The notes beneath the pieces were generated by a model. That model was not told the origin of the DNA and did not search any database. It saw only the letters and a list, made by a program, of their open reading frames with translations. Source: Gamsiella multidivaricata (Eukaryota; Mortierellomycota; Mortierellomycetes; Mortierellales; Mortierellaceae). From it: DNA of 64,000 nucleotides. The number at the start of each line of letters is the position of its first letter. Positions within the stretch are counted from its first letter, which is position 1. Location of the stretch: the NCBI RefSeq assembly GCF_025024155.1, contig NW_026251825.1:1-64000 (forward strand), given 5' to 3'. Below, one piece after another: positions 46,504 through 58,892 of the stretch. The translations under genes and the position numbers were made by a program.

Positions 46504-49500
46504 ATGGCAGAATCCATGGGCATCGATCTTCAGTCCCCGCGGGGAGAACTCCGAACTGCATTCTACAACCCTCATGAGGTCAAGCGACGCCGACGAACGT
46601 CCAGGAGTCAGTTCAAGACCCTCGAAAAAGCTTTTACCGAGAACCCAAAGCCCGATGCAAGCACCCGCAGACACCTTGCACAGAGGCTTTCCATGAGCCC
46701 CAGAGGAATCCAGGTTTGGTTTCAAAACAGAAGAGCCAAGAGCAAGCAGGCGAATGCCACACCGACCGTCACGACTAATGGCCAGAGCAACATACCCTGT
46801 GTTATTACCTTTAATCGAGATCAATTACACAAACATAATTTGCCTAACGGCGCATTGACGGGTGTTGGTCGACTGGAGCCGCAAGTTGAGAGTGAGCTTT
46901 TCAAAAACAAGACACAAAACACAGATGGTAAACTGCACACGAGTATAAACACCCCTACTCAACAAACTACCTTTACGAACGGCACCACAAGTTCTGGAAT
47001 GCCCTGCGCAGGGTCCACCATCACGTTCTTGTTGCCCTCGGCGCAGCTACCATCCAAAATGGACTCAAGACAATTCCAAAGCATATCACATCATAGCACA
47101 TTTAGCTCCCAACGAGGTTGGGATGATCACTTGCATGCCTCGTCGCTCGGTACGCAGGGTCAGGCATCATCAGCGTACATCGGACAACATCCTCTGGAGT
47201 TGCAACAATCTAATTATGCTGAAGACGTAGCAAAGGGGCCTCTTGATTCCAATAAGATGGTTTCCGCCATACCGTCCACCGAGTCCAGTATCAGTTCTTC
47301 TGTCGAGACCACAGAGCTGGTCCAAGGTACCGTTGGGATGAAGGGGATTCGAACATATTTGTAATTCAGAAATAAAAAATATATATATATATATGCTAAC
47401 TTCAATCTAACTGCCCTTGGTTAGGTGGCTCGCAGATGCCACTCAATAATTGCGCGGAAATGAATAACCGCCGTCCATCGACCTTGAGTTTGATGCGCCG
47501 AATGTCTATGCCAGCCAGCATTAGTAGCAGCGATACAATTGGCGCGATTATGTGGAGTGCCCAAGGCCCTAGCTCTTCCATGGAAGACGTTCAGCGCTCG
47601 CTTCACCACACTGCCCAGAACCCACCCGACTTTGCGATGCAAGCACCGGCTCTTCATCCACTTGAATTTGAGACTACAGCTCTGAGCAGGCCTTTATCAA
47701 CGCATGGCCCAACTCAGCCGTCATTTGAGCACAGCGGGAGTATTATGGACGCACGGACACGGATCCAATCGTACCCATTGTCTCGTAGAGTGTCAATTCA
47801 TGAAACGGGAAGCTATCTGACACAGCGTGGATTGAAGCTGAAGGGTGTGGTCGGGCATGATTCGCAAAGCACGCATTCATCTGAGGGCGGGTCCCGGATT
47901 GCTGCTGCTGCTGCTGCCCGCAGGCGGAGAAGAAGCAGTGTCGGCAAGCTGGCCAATATCGCCACCAACTCGTCAACAACCGCCACTACCGATACCGATA
48001 GTACAGAGGACGTGTTATTAGCTGGAACGGTCTCAAGTACTTTTCTCGCTCCGTCCTCATCATCCAACCTACTGGCTTTCGCAATTCCGGCTCCAATATC
48101 AAAAATGAATGCGATGACCAGCACTAGCAATACTTCATCAGGCATGCAGTTTGCATTAGGATACGCCAATGACAGCACAATGGATATTTGGATGGAGGAC
48201 AGAAGCGATCAAAGGGCCGTCACTACGCCGCATTCTTTACATACCAGTAGTCCTGGTTCAATAGTAGAAGGATCTACAGCCGGCGCCATATCCATAAATG
48301 TATTAGGAATCTGTCCACCTTCGGGGCAGGCGAAAACTACTGCAAGCAGCACACAGCACTCAGGATTGTTAATCGACGCAGGGCCTATCATCACAACCCT
48401 GCCTCAAGGAAGAACTGAAGTGCCCAAAGATGTCAAGAAGGAACGCAGGCGATCCTCTCTTAAAACTGTCAAAACGAGATCCCAGTCAGGGGCACGCGTT
48501 CAGTTTGACCTACAGCAACCATCATCCGAGCTACTGTATCCTTTCCCAGCTGCAAATGGCGGAGAAAACTCTACGCATCCACAGCAGCATCTAGATGATA
48601 ACAACAAATCTGGACAGTCCCACTCATGGCTGGATGAAACGCTACTGGGGATTCCTCTGAACAAAGGCAAGCAGATGAACTTGCTAGATGCTTCGGTGGC
48701 GACTAGTACAGCGGCAACCTCAACCAAGGCACCAGCATTCCAACAATTGCCTATTAGTTATGTGCAGGCGCCTCAGCTACATAGCTCTCCAGAGCCAGAC
48801 GACAACGATTTTAATTCGTATTTAGCGGTCCTTCAAGCCTCAGACACGTCGCTGGGTCACACTACTCCAGTCGTGGATCAGGCCTCCCAGGAGCTACAGC
48901 ATATCCGACGCAACTCATGTCCACCGGGGTTCATAGAAAGTTTCAACAGGGATCTGCATATTGTAGCGGATCCTTCGAACTCAACCAGCAGTCAAGCATC
49001 AACGCCAAGGGATGTTGCTGTGCTTCAGCTTCAGCAGCAACTCAGTCGACAAATTCAAGTGCACCAGCAGCGACAGGACTTTGATTGCACCCAACCTAGT
49101 CCTGTGGGACCATCCTTTTCGTCTCAACAGCAGGAGCAGACGCACAGGCAACAGCAACAGCAACAGCAGCATCTGATCTCAGCTCAAGTCTTAACTCTCA
49201 GCCCAATTCACCAGGATCCTCTTGCAACATTTCATGGGACTCAGCAACTCATGCAGGGTGCAGCACTCAGTCAGATACACCTACAGCATCTCGGACTTCC
49301 ACCTTCAGAGGAGCGTTCTTTGCTGCTCCAAGAACAGAGTCCAGAAAGTCCGATACCGTCCGATGCCAGATTTAGGGACACGAACGACGGTCTTGGGAAC
49401 AATAGGGTCGACAAAGAGCCCTCCCTTACTCGACGAATGCACCACTCCGATGGCGAGCAGCGCCATTCATTACCTGGTCCTTATCACCTACCACAACTTC

Positions 49501-51224
49501 AGACTCCGAGAATGCTGGCACAGCTTCAGCATCAGTTTGAACACCCCGCATGGTCAAGGACGCTCCCAGGAAGCGGTCTTCGAGCTGCAAATGCCCGACT
49601 CTCCTTGCTTATGTCGCCTCAAGGTGTAAGTATTGCTTAGACAATGCTGAGCGTGACAGCGGATCCTGGCAAATATTTATTCATTTCATTTCATTTCATT
49701 TTATAGCAATCTATGGGTAGACGTTTTTCTGAGCCAGGCAACACTACCAGAGATATCACGGGTGCTGACAGTGCACTGCAGCCAGATTTATCTCAGAATG
49801 TGCTCTGCTCGCCTCTGACACTAGAGGTCACCAACGTAGACCAGCAGCAGCTTAGTTTTGGATCCATGGATCATGCAAAAGACACGGTTCCACGCTTAAC
49901 AATTCTAGACTCGTCCTTCCCAAAGTCACTGCACCCATTCGACGAGTCGCTACCTGTAGAAGTAGAGGCTCCTACTCTTGCACCTGGATCGCTGCATAGG
50001 GCTTCCACAACAGCAGTGACAGCTTCATCTTCATCCGGTCTTCGCCCCAGTCCCTTGATACCAGCGGCACAAGTGGCATCACAGGGGTCATCTTTTTCAC
50101 CTTCGCCTTCACCCTCACCCTCACTGACTGCGTCTAAATACGGCGCGAATGGAAACCAGCATGTCCCTGTATCAATGCCGTCGAGCGAGCAGGGCTCGAG
50201 TCCTTTAGGACTTTTGAGCCCTTTGAATACGCCTTCCAGCGGAAACTCGCCATCAATGTCCATTGCATTTGGACAAACAGTTGAGGCTCCTTTGTTGATG
50301 CGTACCCATAGCTTGGACTCTCTCATGTGGTCTCATACCCCCCGGGAGCCCCCAACTAGTTTCACAGAGACAGGTCCATGCACCCCATCTCGGAGACACT
50401 CTGAGGGACCAACCTCCGCTACAGCAGCGTCTTCCAGGACATCCTTATCTTATCAGGAGAGACCTGTCTACTTGCAGGAACATCAGCTACAACCATTACA
50501 ACAGGACGTCTCGGGCCACGACCTTCAGCAGCCCCTTCAGTCATATTTCCAATCACATCTTTTGCCATCTCCTTCTTCATCCCCATTTCCAGCTCAGATC
50601 CCGCTGGGGTTCGCTCCAATTGAACATGCATACCGTACGCCATATCCTCAGCAAATCCCTATGTGGGTAACACTCCCAACTATCATGCAATCTCCTCCCT
50701 CGCATTCCCCGCAGGCTTTCCCATCCCAGAGCAGTTTCCAGAATCCGCCTCTTAAAACAAACCCCTCGATTCGTGATGTACAGGGGGTTATGAACAAGAG
50801 TATTATTGGCGATTCAAACGTTGCTGTCATCAGCCATGTTGCTACCCTACAACGGAAACTTCCACACGCGCATTACCCATTCCCCTCGTCGCCACCATTG
50901 CAACAGCAGCAAGGGTATCTTGAGCAATCAACGCCTCCTCCGCATGCAGAAGGGAATTATCATTCGCAACCGCAGCAAAAAATGGGGGAGGTCCAGAGTC
51001 AGCAAGGTCATTTGGCCATATCCTCTGCTCCACTTTTACCTGCCGATCTAACGTCAGTAGCCATACCAGTTTTCTCAGATACCAAGACATTTGAGGAGTA
51101 CAAGCACCAGATGTTTATTCTAGAGCATCAGCGCTTACAAAAGCGTCAAGAACAATTGAATCTGGCTAAACAACAACAGCAGCAGCAGTTGGAGGAACAA
51201 GCGCGCGAAAGGGTGGAGGTCTAG
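46504..51224 (+). CDS. Very large homeodomain transcription factor
   Basis: Predicted DNA-binding regulator. Three exons, 46504-47326, 47425-49625 and 49707-51224, give 1513 residues. The homeodomain lies near residues 27-85: KRRRRTSRSQFKTLEKAF opens it and IQVWFQNRRAKSKQ is helix 3, with the invariant W, F, N and R. It is a typical 60-residue (non-TALE) domain, closest in style to fungal Pho2/Yox-type factors. The remaining ~1400 residues are Ser/Thr/Pro/Gln/His-rich, with several Gln runs (about 49150-49170 and 51170-51190). They contain repeated basic-Ser motifs such as RRMSMP, RRVSIH, RRSSLK, RRRRSSVG, RRNSCP and GRRFSEP. These fit PKA-type sites (RRxS), and the PKA gene is next door. The start is chosen as the first ATG before the homeodomain. 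Confidence 0.88.
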
Positions 51225-52191
51225 ATCAAAGTGAAGAGCTGGTTCCTTTTGAAGGAACAGCGCGCATAGCGTTTGTATAGTAAGACGATCAAGATGTCTT
51301 CGTTCCCGTCATCATGCTGGGCTCGAATAATTGGTGGCAACACGCGTTGTTTGTTTTCTTGCGTTTTTTTTTCTCGCAAGCCACAGATGCGTATAAAGCT
51401 GAGGCAGCAATTTTTTTCTCCTGCTTCCTTATCCTTCTCCACTCTGGTAAGTCATTCCTTCTACTTTTCTCCAGCCCACCCAATTGACCCATATCCACCT
51501 CGGACATCCGTATGGATGATGTTTACAAACAACGAATTTCTTCAACTGAAAGACCATGTTGAATAATCTTAACAGAGCTTTTTAACCCTGACTATACATA
51601 CGATTGTCCGATCCTTATTTTTTATTCATTCCTCACTTCATCTGATCTTGATGAGCAAAAAAAACTAATCTTTTTTTTTTTTTTTGCACTTCAGTGTGTT
51701 GCATAGAGAAATAAATACCGGATTATACTCTCAAGTTTTCTATATGTGTCATGTTGTATCTCTGGTGTCCATGATGGATACACAATCCGTTTGGCGTTGG
51801 CATGAATGAAAAGGGTATTCGCAAGCAAAAATTGAGAATCGATGATATGGATGGATCCAAGATGATGTATTTTTTATACTATTTCTGGTACCTCTTATCT
51901 CAACGGCGTCCCCGTCGAGGCTTCGGTCTCTTCCGCGATGTTCGTAATGGTCACAACCTTGACTAGCTGATTGGATCCATCCATCATCATCGTTATCAAT
52001 CCTTTTCTTGCTAAACCCTCGTGATTGTGCAATTGGGGATGTGAGAATTGAATTGGGACATTGCCTTGGGTGTTTTAAGTAGATCATACATAATGCGATT
52101 AAAAGACATTCTCAACACAATTGCCTTGTTTCTGAACATTGATTTACTGGTTGTATTCGCTGCCTGCTTCGTTCATGTTTAATCTATCATT
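51225..52191. other. Convergent 3' spacer
   Basis: The homeodomain gene and the inositol monophosphatase gene end toward each other. It contains T runs (about 51671-51685) and an AATAAA near 51709. No gene seen. Confidence 0.6.
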
Positions 52192-53726
52192 CTATTTACG
52201 ACCGAGATCAATGTCCTCGACAATTGACCAGACCTCATTGATAATGTTCTTTTGGGCAGCCAATGTTGCTTCCGGAGAGGTATCACCATCCTCGCCACAG
52301 CATCCACGGACACAGAGGAAGCGACGGCCAATCAAGAGCTGGCCATCGGTTACTTGGCGACCACAACCATCTACGACCACACCGCCAGCCTCTCGCACAA
52401 TGATGATTCCGGCACAGACATCCCTATCATCGAGCACACAATAATCATAGTTAGTATTAAAAGAGTGGCTCTTGAGGGACGCGTTTAGTTGCTGGCAACG
52501 TACAAATAGCCAACGCCTTCACTCGGCAACTCACCATTCCCAGCATCCGACCTCCCAGTAGACATCCACCTGTCCCTGGGCCAGAGCCATCATGTTCATA
52601 GCAGCACTGCCCAAGCAACGGATACCGTGTGCGTGGCCAACGGCGCGTCCAGGCGCGAGATCAGAGGGGTCTCTTGCAGAGAGGTTGCGCAAAGACTTGA
52701 CCTTGGGATCAATGACGTCGGTCTTGCGATCAGATCCGTATTCACCAGCGACTAGGGCCATTGAGAGCGAGGGCAGTGGTGGTGCTGGATGAGGGTAGGA
52801 CAGTGGCAGGCGCTTGCCCTGCTCGCGTGGGTCCTCGTCAATCTTGGAGAGATAAGCGCCCAAGCCCTTTGCCGCTGTGAAGAGCTACGGGGGGGTGAGA
52901 GAGGGGGGGGGAGATTAATAACAGTAAACATGCGTCTAATCAGGAAAACGATTGTGGAGACGTGTGCACGACGTATCCATATCATTGGACGTACGCGAAA
53001 AAGATAACATGGTAAACATAACAATGTTGGGCCCCATCAAATAACATTATAGAGCCACGACAAAATAATGTTTACCTGATTGAGAATAGGATTATAAATG
53101 ACACCGACGACGGGTTCTTGGTTGATGGCCAAGCCAATCGAGATGCAGACGAAAGGGAAACTAACAAGAGATAAGAGAGAAAATAGAGAAGGAAGGCGAA
53201 TAAGGACCGATGGTCATTGAAGCCAGGCAAGATTCAATGCATACCTCGTCGAAGAATACTTTACCCATGAACAAAGTTGGTGGTACCATCAATCGGATCG
53301 ACAATCCAGGTGGGTGCGTCCGTAAGACCACACTCCTCTCCTGCAGCAACGGTCTCTTCCCCGATAAATCTATTCGCACAAGAATCATAAACCATTGACG
53401 TTAGAGACATCCTGACTGCTTCACGACATCCACAGAGATCTCTCAGGATCAATTGATCGAGATAACAAGAGTTATATGTGCTTCAAGAGAAAGCTGACAT
53501 ACGAGTGGGTCTTCATCTTTTCAGCAATCTCGGCGCGGACCATCTTCTCCACCTTCTGATCCCACACGGTGACCAGGTCGGCAGTGTTGCCCTTCTTAAC
53601 CAGGAGTGCACTACGCTCGGGAGAAAAGCGGGTGTTGAATCCCTCGAGGATGACGGGGCCAGCCAGCTTGGCCAGGTGGATGGCGAATTTCAAGTAGGAC
53701 TCGAGGTCCGCGGTGGTGTAGCTCAT
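52192..53726 (-). CDS. Inositol monophosphatase
   Basis: Mg-dependent phosphatase that frees myo-inositol from inositol phosphates. Five exons, 53726-53503, 53369-53265, 53160-53076, 52884-52535 and 52423-52192, give 331 residues. Metal-site motifs are FIGEE (76-80), [15 protein letters not shown] (D99, D102) and [13 protein letters not shown] (D256). N-terminal [14 protein letters not shown] corresponds to the family's D.VT..D. segment, with W in place of the usual acidic or Gly neighbour. The protein is 40-50 residues longer than human IMPA1, mainly from a loop after [11 protein letters not shown]. The start [12 protein letters not shown] fits the family start. It is divergent from the peptidase gene. 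Confidence 0.95.
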
Positions 53727-53926
53727 GAGTGATGTTTAGGTGATGTTCGGAAGAGAATGAAGATTGAAAGGATCAAGTTTGTGGGAAGGTCCTCGAGCTG
53801 AAACGTTCAGCGTGGGGGGAATTTTGTCACGTAAGACCACGGTGCATACGTGAATCTGCAAACCATTCAGGAAGACATGCCATAGACTGCCTCTCCTCAT
53901 TCATCTTGTCCATCCCCTCGCACTGT
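53727..53926. promoter_or_regulatory. Compact divergent promoter (200 bp)
   Basis: Only 200 bases separate the start codons of the inositol monophosphatase (minus) and the M28 peptidase (plus), so the two genes probably share a promoter. I see no clear TATA box. Confidence 0.5.
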
Positions 53927-55886
53927 ATGTATAGAATGAATGAAAAGAGCGCAGCTTCCCTTCTACCAATAACGGCTGAGAGCGAAGCTCATATCTCCTC
54001 TACACACAATGCTATAGAGAGACTTAGACAACTCCGTCGAGGTTTCTTCAAGCTGGGTCTCCTGGGCCTGGCCGCCTATTATCTTCTTTGCGCCCTATTT
54101 GATAATGCTGCGGACGATGGGCGCGGCTCAAGCAACAAGCACCATCATGAAATTAGCCATGGTTCCAAGTTCCAGTTCGAAAAGCATATGCAGGTAGATA
54201 TTGATCAGCTTGTAGCCGGCACTTTAGAGTCCAAGTAAGAACACTCGATCGTTAATCCTTGACAAGTACTTCGCACTGCTATCTTGGGAACACTGCTTAC
54301 GCCACCAATTTTACCGACTACCACCTTTAGTATCGTTTGGGATCGCTTGGCAGAAATGACCGACACCTATGGTCCCCGCATTGTCGGTTCTGAGACATTA
54401 GAGAAGGTGAGTTGGAAAAATTCTATTACTCGTGTGATTGCCGTCTTCTTTCAACTACGAGAGCGACTATAATCATTATCCACCGCTGTATGCCATTTTA
54501 TAGTCAATTGACTGGGTGGTGGAGAAGGTAAAGGCAGATAACCTTTCTGTTACCACAGAAGAGGTGGTTGTCGATTATTGGCAACGCAACCATGAGTCAC
54601 TGCACTTCCTCTCGCCAACCCGCGGTCCCGTCAAGATGCACATTCTCGGTCTCGGATATAGTGTCTCTACACCCGACCCAATCAATGGGCTTGTGGCAGA
54701 GATCGTCGTAGCACACTCCAAGGAGGAACTCGACGAACTGGCGAAAGCTGGCAAGGTCGAGGGTAAGGTCGTCGTTTGGAACAAACCATTCTCGCAATAT
54801 GACGAGGACTTCGTCTTTCGAGCATTTGGTGCCATCTGGGCGCAAGAGCACGGAGCTGTCGCATCCCTTGTTCGATCCCTAGGACCTTTCTCGCTGCAAA
54901 CACCCCACACGGGGGCTGCCGATCCTGCGAACATTCCTGCAGCTTCCGTCTCTGCTGAGGATGCCGATCTCCTGCAACGCTCTTTTCAAAGACACCAACA
55001 AGATCCGGAACGATTTCCTGAATGGCCCAGGATCAGATTGGTCATGGGTGCGGCCACAGAACTTGACGCCAAGATCTCAAGAAACATCATTATCGAACTG
55101 AAGGGGCGAGATACCCCGGGGGAGGTTGTTGTCATTGGTGGACACATTGATAGCTGGGACGTCGGTAGCGGTGCCGTGGATGACGGCGCTGGGTGCTTTA
55201 TCGCCTGGGAAACACTGCGTCAACTAAGCCGACTGGAGAGGCCCCCGCGCAGGACAGTGAGAGTGGTATTCTGGACTTCGGAGGAGAATACTGCTGCTGG
55301 GGCCGAGGTTTATGCCGAAAACCATCCCGAGAGCGACTCGAACCGCCATGTCTTTGCATTCGAGTCGGATATTGGCGTGTTTGATGCTTATGGAATCGCG
55401 TTCACTCCTGGACGTCGCAACGAGGGTCTGAATGAACTGACGGGCTTCAACTCTTTTAAGTACCTGGCGGCTGCCGGGAAACATTTCATGGGCGCTCGTA
55501 AGGACCTAGGATATCCTGGGGCAGGGCAGTACGTTCTTCCGGATGGCGAAGGCGAGGATATCAATCCCCTGTGCAACCGCGGTGTTGCCTGTGCTCAGTT
55601 CACCCCCGCCGACCCATTCCCTCTTCCCTATTCAACGTCCCCATACGCTGTCCCAAGCATGACTGAAGGACATCGCCATCACAAGCACCACCGGCACCAT
55701 CGGCATCATGGCGGTGATAACAAAGATGTCAATCCACCGCGCCGCCCTTTGGACTCTGGTTACTTCTACTACCACCACACAGAGGCAGACACTATGGGGG
55801 CGTTTACGCCTGAACAACTGAAGCGCTCTGCAGCTGTTATGGCTATCTGGACATACATCGTAGCGGAGAGCACGGTCGATCTATAG
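53927..55886 (+). CDS. M28-family zinc peptidase (carboxypeptidase Q / PGCP-like), type II membrane protein
   Basis: Secretory-pathway or vacuolar metallopeptidase. Three exons, 53927-54234, 54331-54406 and 54504-55886, give 588 residues. One membrane helix lies near residues 43-60 (LGLLGLAAYYLLCALF) after a basic cytosolic stretch, so type II topology. A PA-like region precedes the catalytic domain. Zinc-site motifs in order are GGHIDSWDVGSGAVDDGAG (H and D ligands, about 341-357), WTSEENTAAGA (catalytic Glu, about 389), FESDIG (Asp, about 411) and HHTEADTM (His, about 552). A loop before the last His is extraordinarily His-rich (HRHHKHHRHHRHHGG, about 55670-55712). The next in-frame ATG, three codons on, would change little. 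Confidence 0.93.
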
Positions 55887-55996
55887 TATTCCAAATAAGA
55901 CGCGACGTAGATTGATCAAACGCGACATCATGAGTTTAGCTTAGGCCTTCCCGCCCCCACAAATAAAAGGTTTGCTTTCATATTCATAAGTCCATT

Positions 55997-57810
55997 ATGT
56001 CCATTACGTTTCCCTCTTCAACGTCTCACGAATCCCACACTTTCATTCCCAAAACCATGCGTGTTCTTGTCACCGGTGCCTCAGGTCTTCTCGGCCGTGC
56101 TGTCGTGTCTGAGTTTAAGAATTCAGGCCATGAAGGTTGGAATGATCATCCCAGTACTGGCCGCCTCATTTATGAGAATCCTCAAAACTGACCACTGGAA
56201 ACTGTGCTGTCTTTATAATAAGTGATTGGCGTTGCATTCTCTCGTGCACAGGGCGATCTCAAGAAGGTAATTCTATCGCGCCAGCAGCCTGAACATGCAC
56301 AATTGCTCGCTCTGGCCATCTCTGTCTCTAAATGTGCATTATATCTTTTCAAGTTGAATTTAGAGGACTCTACTGCCGTGGAGGCGTTTGTGGATCAGGA
56401 GAAGCCTGACGGTATGTGGTTGAAAGAGCACTTGGATTGGCGAAGTGTAGTAGGTGTCTGAATTGGAGCTCTAATCCCCTTGTCCTTGGTCAATTGCTTG
56501 GTCGTAGTTATTGTTCACTGCGCTGCCGAGCGTCGCCCCGACGTAGTCGAGAAGAACCCCAATGGGGCAAAGAACGTAAGGTTGAGCTCGGGTCAATTGG
56601 AATATTTTTAGTTTACGTGTTATGTGTTTAACCGCCGCTGTCCTTATCGTGTTTTGGTCATTGTAGCTCAACGTTCAGGTTCCCGGACTGCTGGCGGATA
56701 TATCCAACGACCGGGGAATCCTGTTGATTTACATCTCCACTGATTACGTTTTTGATGGCACTAGCCCACCTTACGACGTCCGCGATAAGGCCAACCCATT
56801 GAATGTCTATGGTGAGTGCATGTCCATTTTGTCGCGTTTTTTAGTACTGTTAATTCGGAGGGTGCCTAACGCCGATTGTCGAGACGCATAGGTCAGACCA
56901 AGTACGATGGGGAACTCGAGGTCAAAAGACTCAACTCCTCTGCTATTATCCTGAGAGTCCCCATTCTTTATGGGGAAACAGAATACAATGGCGAATCTGC
57001 CGTCAATGCCTTGATTGACAGCGTCAAAGATGTAAGTCTGGATGTTGCATTTGCAAGTACAGCGAGATGCCCTATTTAACTACTGTATCTTCTGATCGTA
57101 GGGCAAAGCTACGACCATGGATGACTATGCTATTCGCTACCCAACCAATGGTAACAGAGGGCATCTCTCAGAATTAGCATGAATCCGTTGTATGAATAGC
57201 TGTACTCATAGTATTTTATTCTCATTGCTTTATAGTCGCCGATGTCGCCCGAGTGATCAAGGACCTGTCGCTCAAGGTCCGCCACGAAAAAGTGTTCATT
57301 TCCGGCATTCTTCACTTTTCTGCCGAAGAAAAGTTCACGAAATATAGGATGTGCGGTATGTTGTCTGTCTCCGCACTTTCTGTCGATCGATCCTCTGCTC
57401 AGAACACTCAGTTAATCACTTTTTTTGACGGTTCCCTAGAGGTGATCGCTAAAGTTCTTGGAACCTCCATGGACCATCTTGAATCAGTCTCCACTGCTCC
57501 CAAAGACGGAGGAAGTATGTTATCTTTTTTGAACCAAAAGCGGAGTCAAGAAAATGTTACTTGTGGTGCTCACCTTGAGGTGCTAGATATGCATGCAATA
57601 ACGCACATGATGACCAGCCTGGCATCGTCGTAATATTTTTTACTAACCGCCATTTCATTCAATTTTGATGGCTGTACTTTTTCACTCTCTATATTAGCTA
57701 CAAGGCCGTATGATTGCCACCTCTCCAACCGATGCCTCAATGGTGTTGGCATTAACACGCACTGTGTTAAGTTTGAAGACTGGATGCAGCGTTGGCTGAC
57801 CAAGGCCTGA
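55997..57810 (+). CDS. MAT2B: Methionine adenosyltransferase 2 subunit beta-like / RmlD-type reductase
   Basis: NAD(P)-binding short-chain-reductase fold protein. The family regulates S-adenosylmethionine synthetase in eukaryotes. Ten exons: 55997-56135, 56223-56266, 56354-56411, 56508-56575, 56667-56811, 56892-57031, 57102-57150, 57236-57355, 57440-57514 and 57698-57810. They give 316 residues, or 296 if the ATG at 56057 is used. Motifs are MRVLVTGASGLLGRAVV (Rossmann), VIVHCAAERRPDVVEKNP, LLIYISTDYVFDG, the YGQTKYDGE catalytic Tyr-Lys pair, ILRVPILYGE, and VADVARVIKDL. The C-terminus TRPYDCHLSN... WLTKA is MAT2B-like. The N-terminal 20 extra residues are not conserved, so the second ATG may be the real start. 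This is the most finely divided gene in the window. Confidence 0.9.
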
Positions 57811-58892
57811 AAGAGTCTGTTGCCACGGTTAAAATGGAGCCAAGGAGGTGATAGGATCCTTAGCTAGCGTCGCATGAAAACCGAATAAATTACAGGACCA
57901 GTCCAGCTGTCGTTACTGTGAGAGCCCGGTACTGAGGGCCGTGGCGACCAGGGATACTCCACTTAGTTGGCTGTGCAGGAATGTCGTGTTTTACCTGGGT
58001 GAGAGAGGCATATGAACCTAATGGCTCAGTTAACTTATGGGTGTATCGCATGGCTGTTGTAGTATTTTTTAGCCGTTCTATTTTCGAAGTCGTTTTTCTC
58101 TTCTCGCACATGTAGGATGAAGTTCAATGAAGTTCAATGAAGTCTATCATGGAAGGGCTGAATGTTCTCTTCTCCGATAGTCCAGAGCGTATTGAGAGCA
58201 GTTTTGGGTTGAACGGATAGATCATTGTGTGTGCATTAACGCCAGGCAGGCCCGGGTGGCGCTGTCTCCACACAGTGCACTCAGGAATAGAAAGAGAAAG
58301 CGAAAAACAAGACAAAAGAGACAGGGCGGGTTGAGTGGGCTCGTGATACTAATAACAATTATCGCCATCGCGAATGCGAAAGCGGAGGAAATGCGCCCCC
58401 GGCTTTGTTGTTTTCGTATGTGTTGTTTGTCTTTGTTCAAATGCAAATGTAATCTGCCGATAAAGCCTCGTCTGTGTCTGTGTCTGTGTCTGTGTGCTGT
58501 TTGTCCGAATACACATTAAGTTTTTTCTTATTTTGAAAAGGAAGACAGACGAACGCCCAGCAATTGAACAGGGCCAGAACATTTGCCCCCCCTCCTCTTT
58601 TTCTTTTCTTCATTCTCTGCATCATCACCCTCAAGCTACTCCATCCTCATCTGCATCTGCCATTCTACTTTTCTTTTTCATTTTTCTTATTTGTAGCTGC
58701 AGCTGTTGCTGTGCCTGAAGATAACTCTCCTTTTTTGAACAGGACACTCTATTGGTCTCACTTCACTCACGTTCCTTATTTTCATCCACTCGCATTTGTT
58801 CCTGATTATTGATACAAAACGAATCTCTAAATACCACCACCACCACCACTACTGCTACTACTACTATTACTATCGCCACATTAACACCAGCA
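57811..58892. other. Intergenic: RA-PH gene promoter and leader
   Basis: No gene seen. It holds a small direct repeat of TTCAATGAAG (about 58122-58142), a TGTGTC hexamer repeat (about 58468-58498) and a CT-rich stretch leading into a CACCACTACTACTA run just before the ATG at 58893. Confidence 0.6.
58468..58498 (+). repeat. TGTGTC hexamer microsatellite
   Basis: About five tandem copies of TGTGTC in non-coding DNA. Confidence 0.8.
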
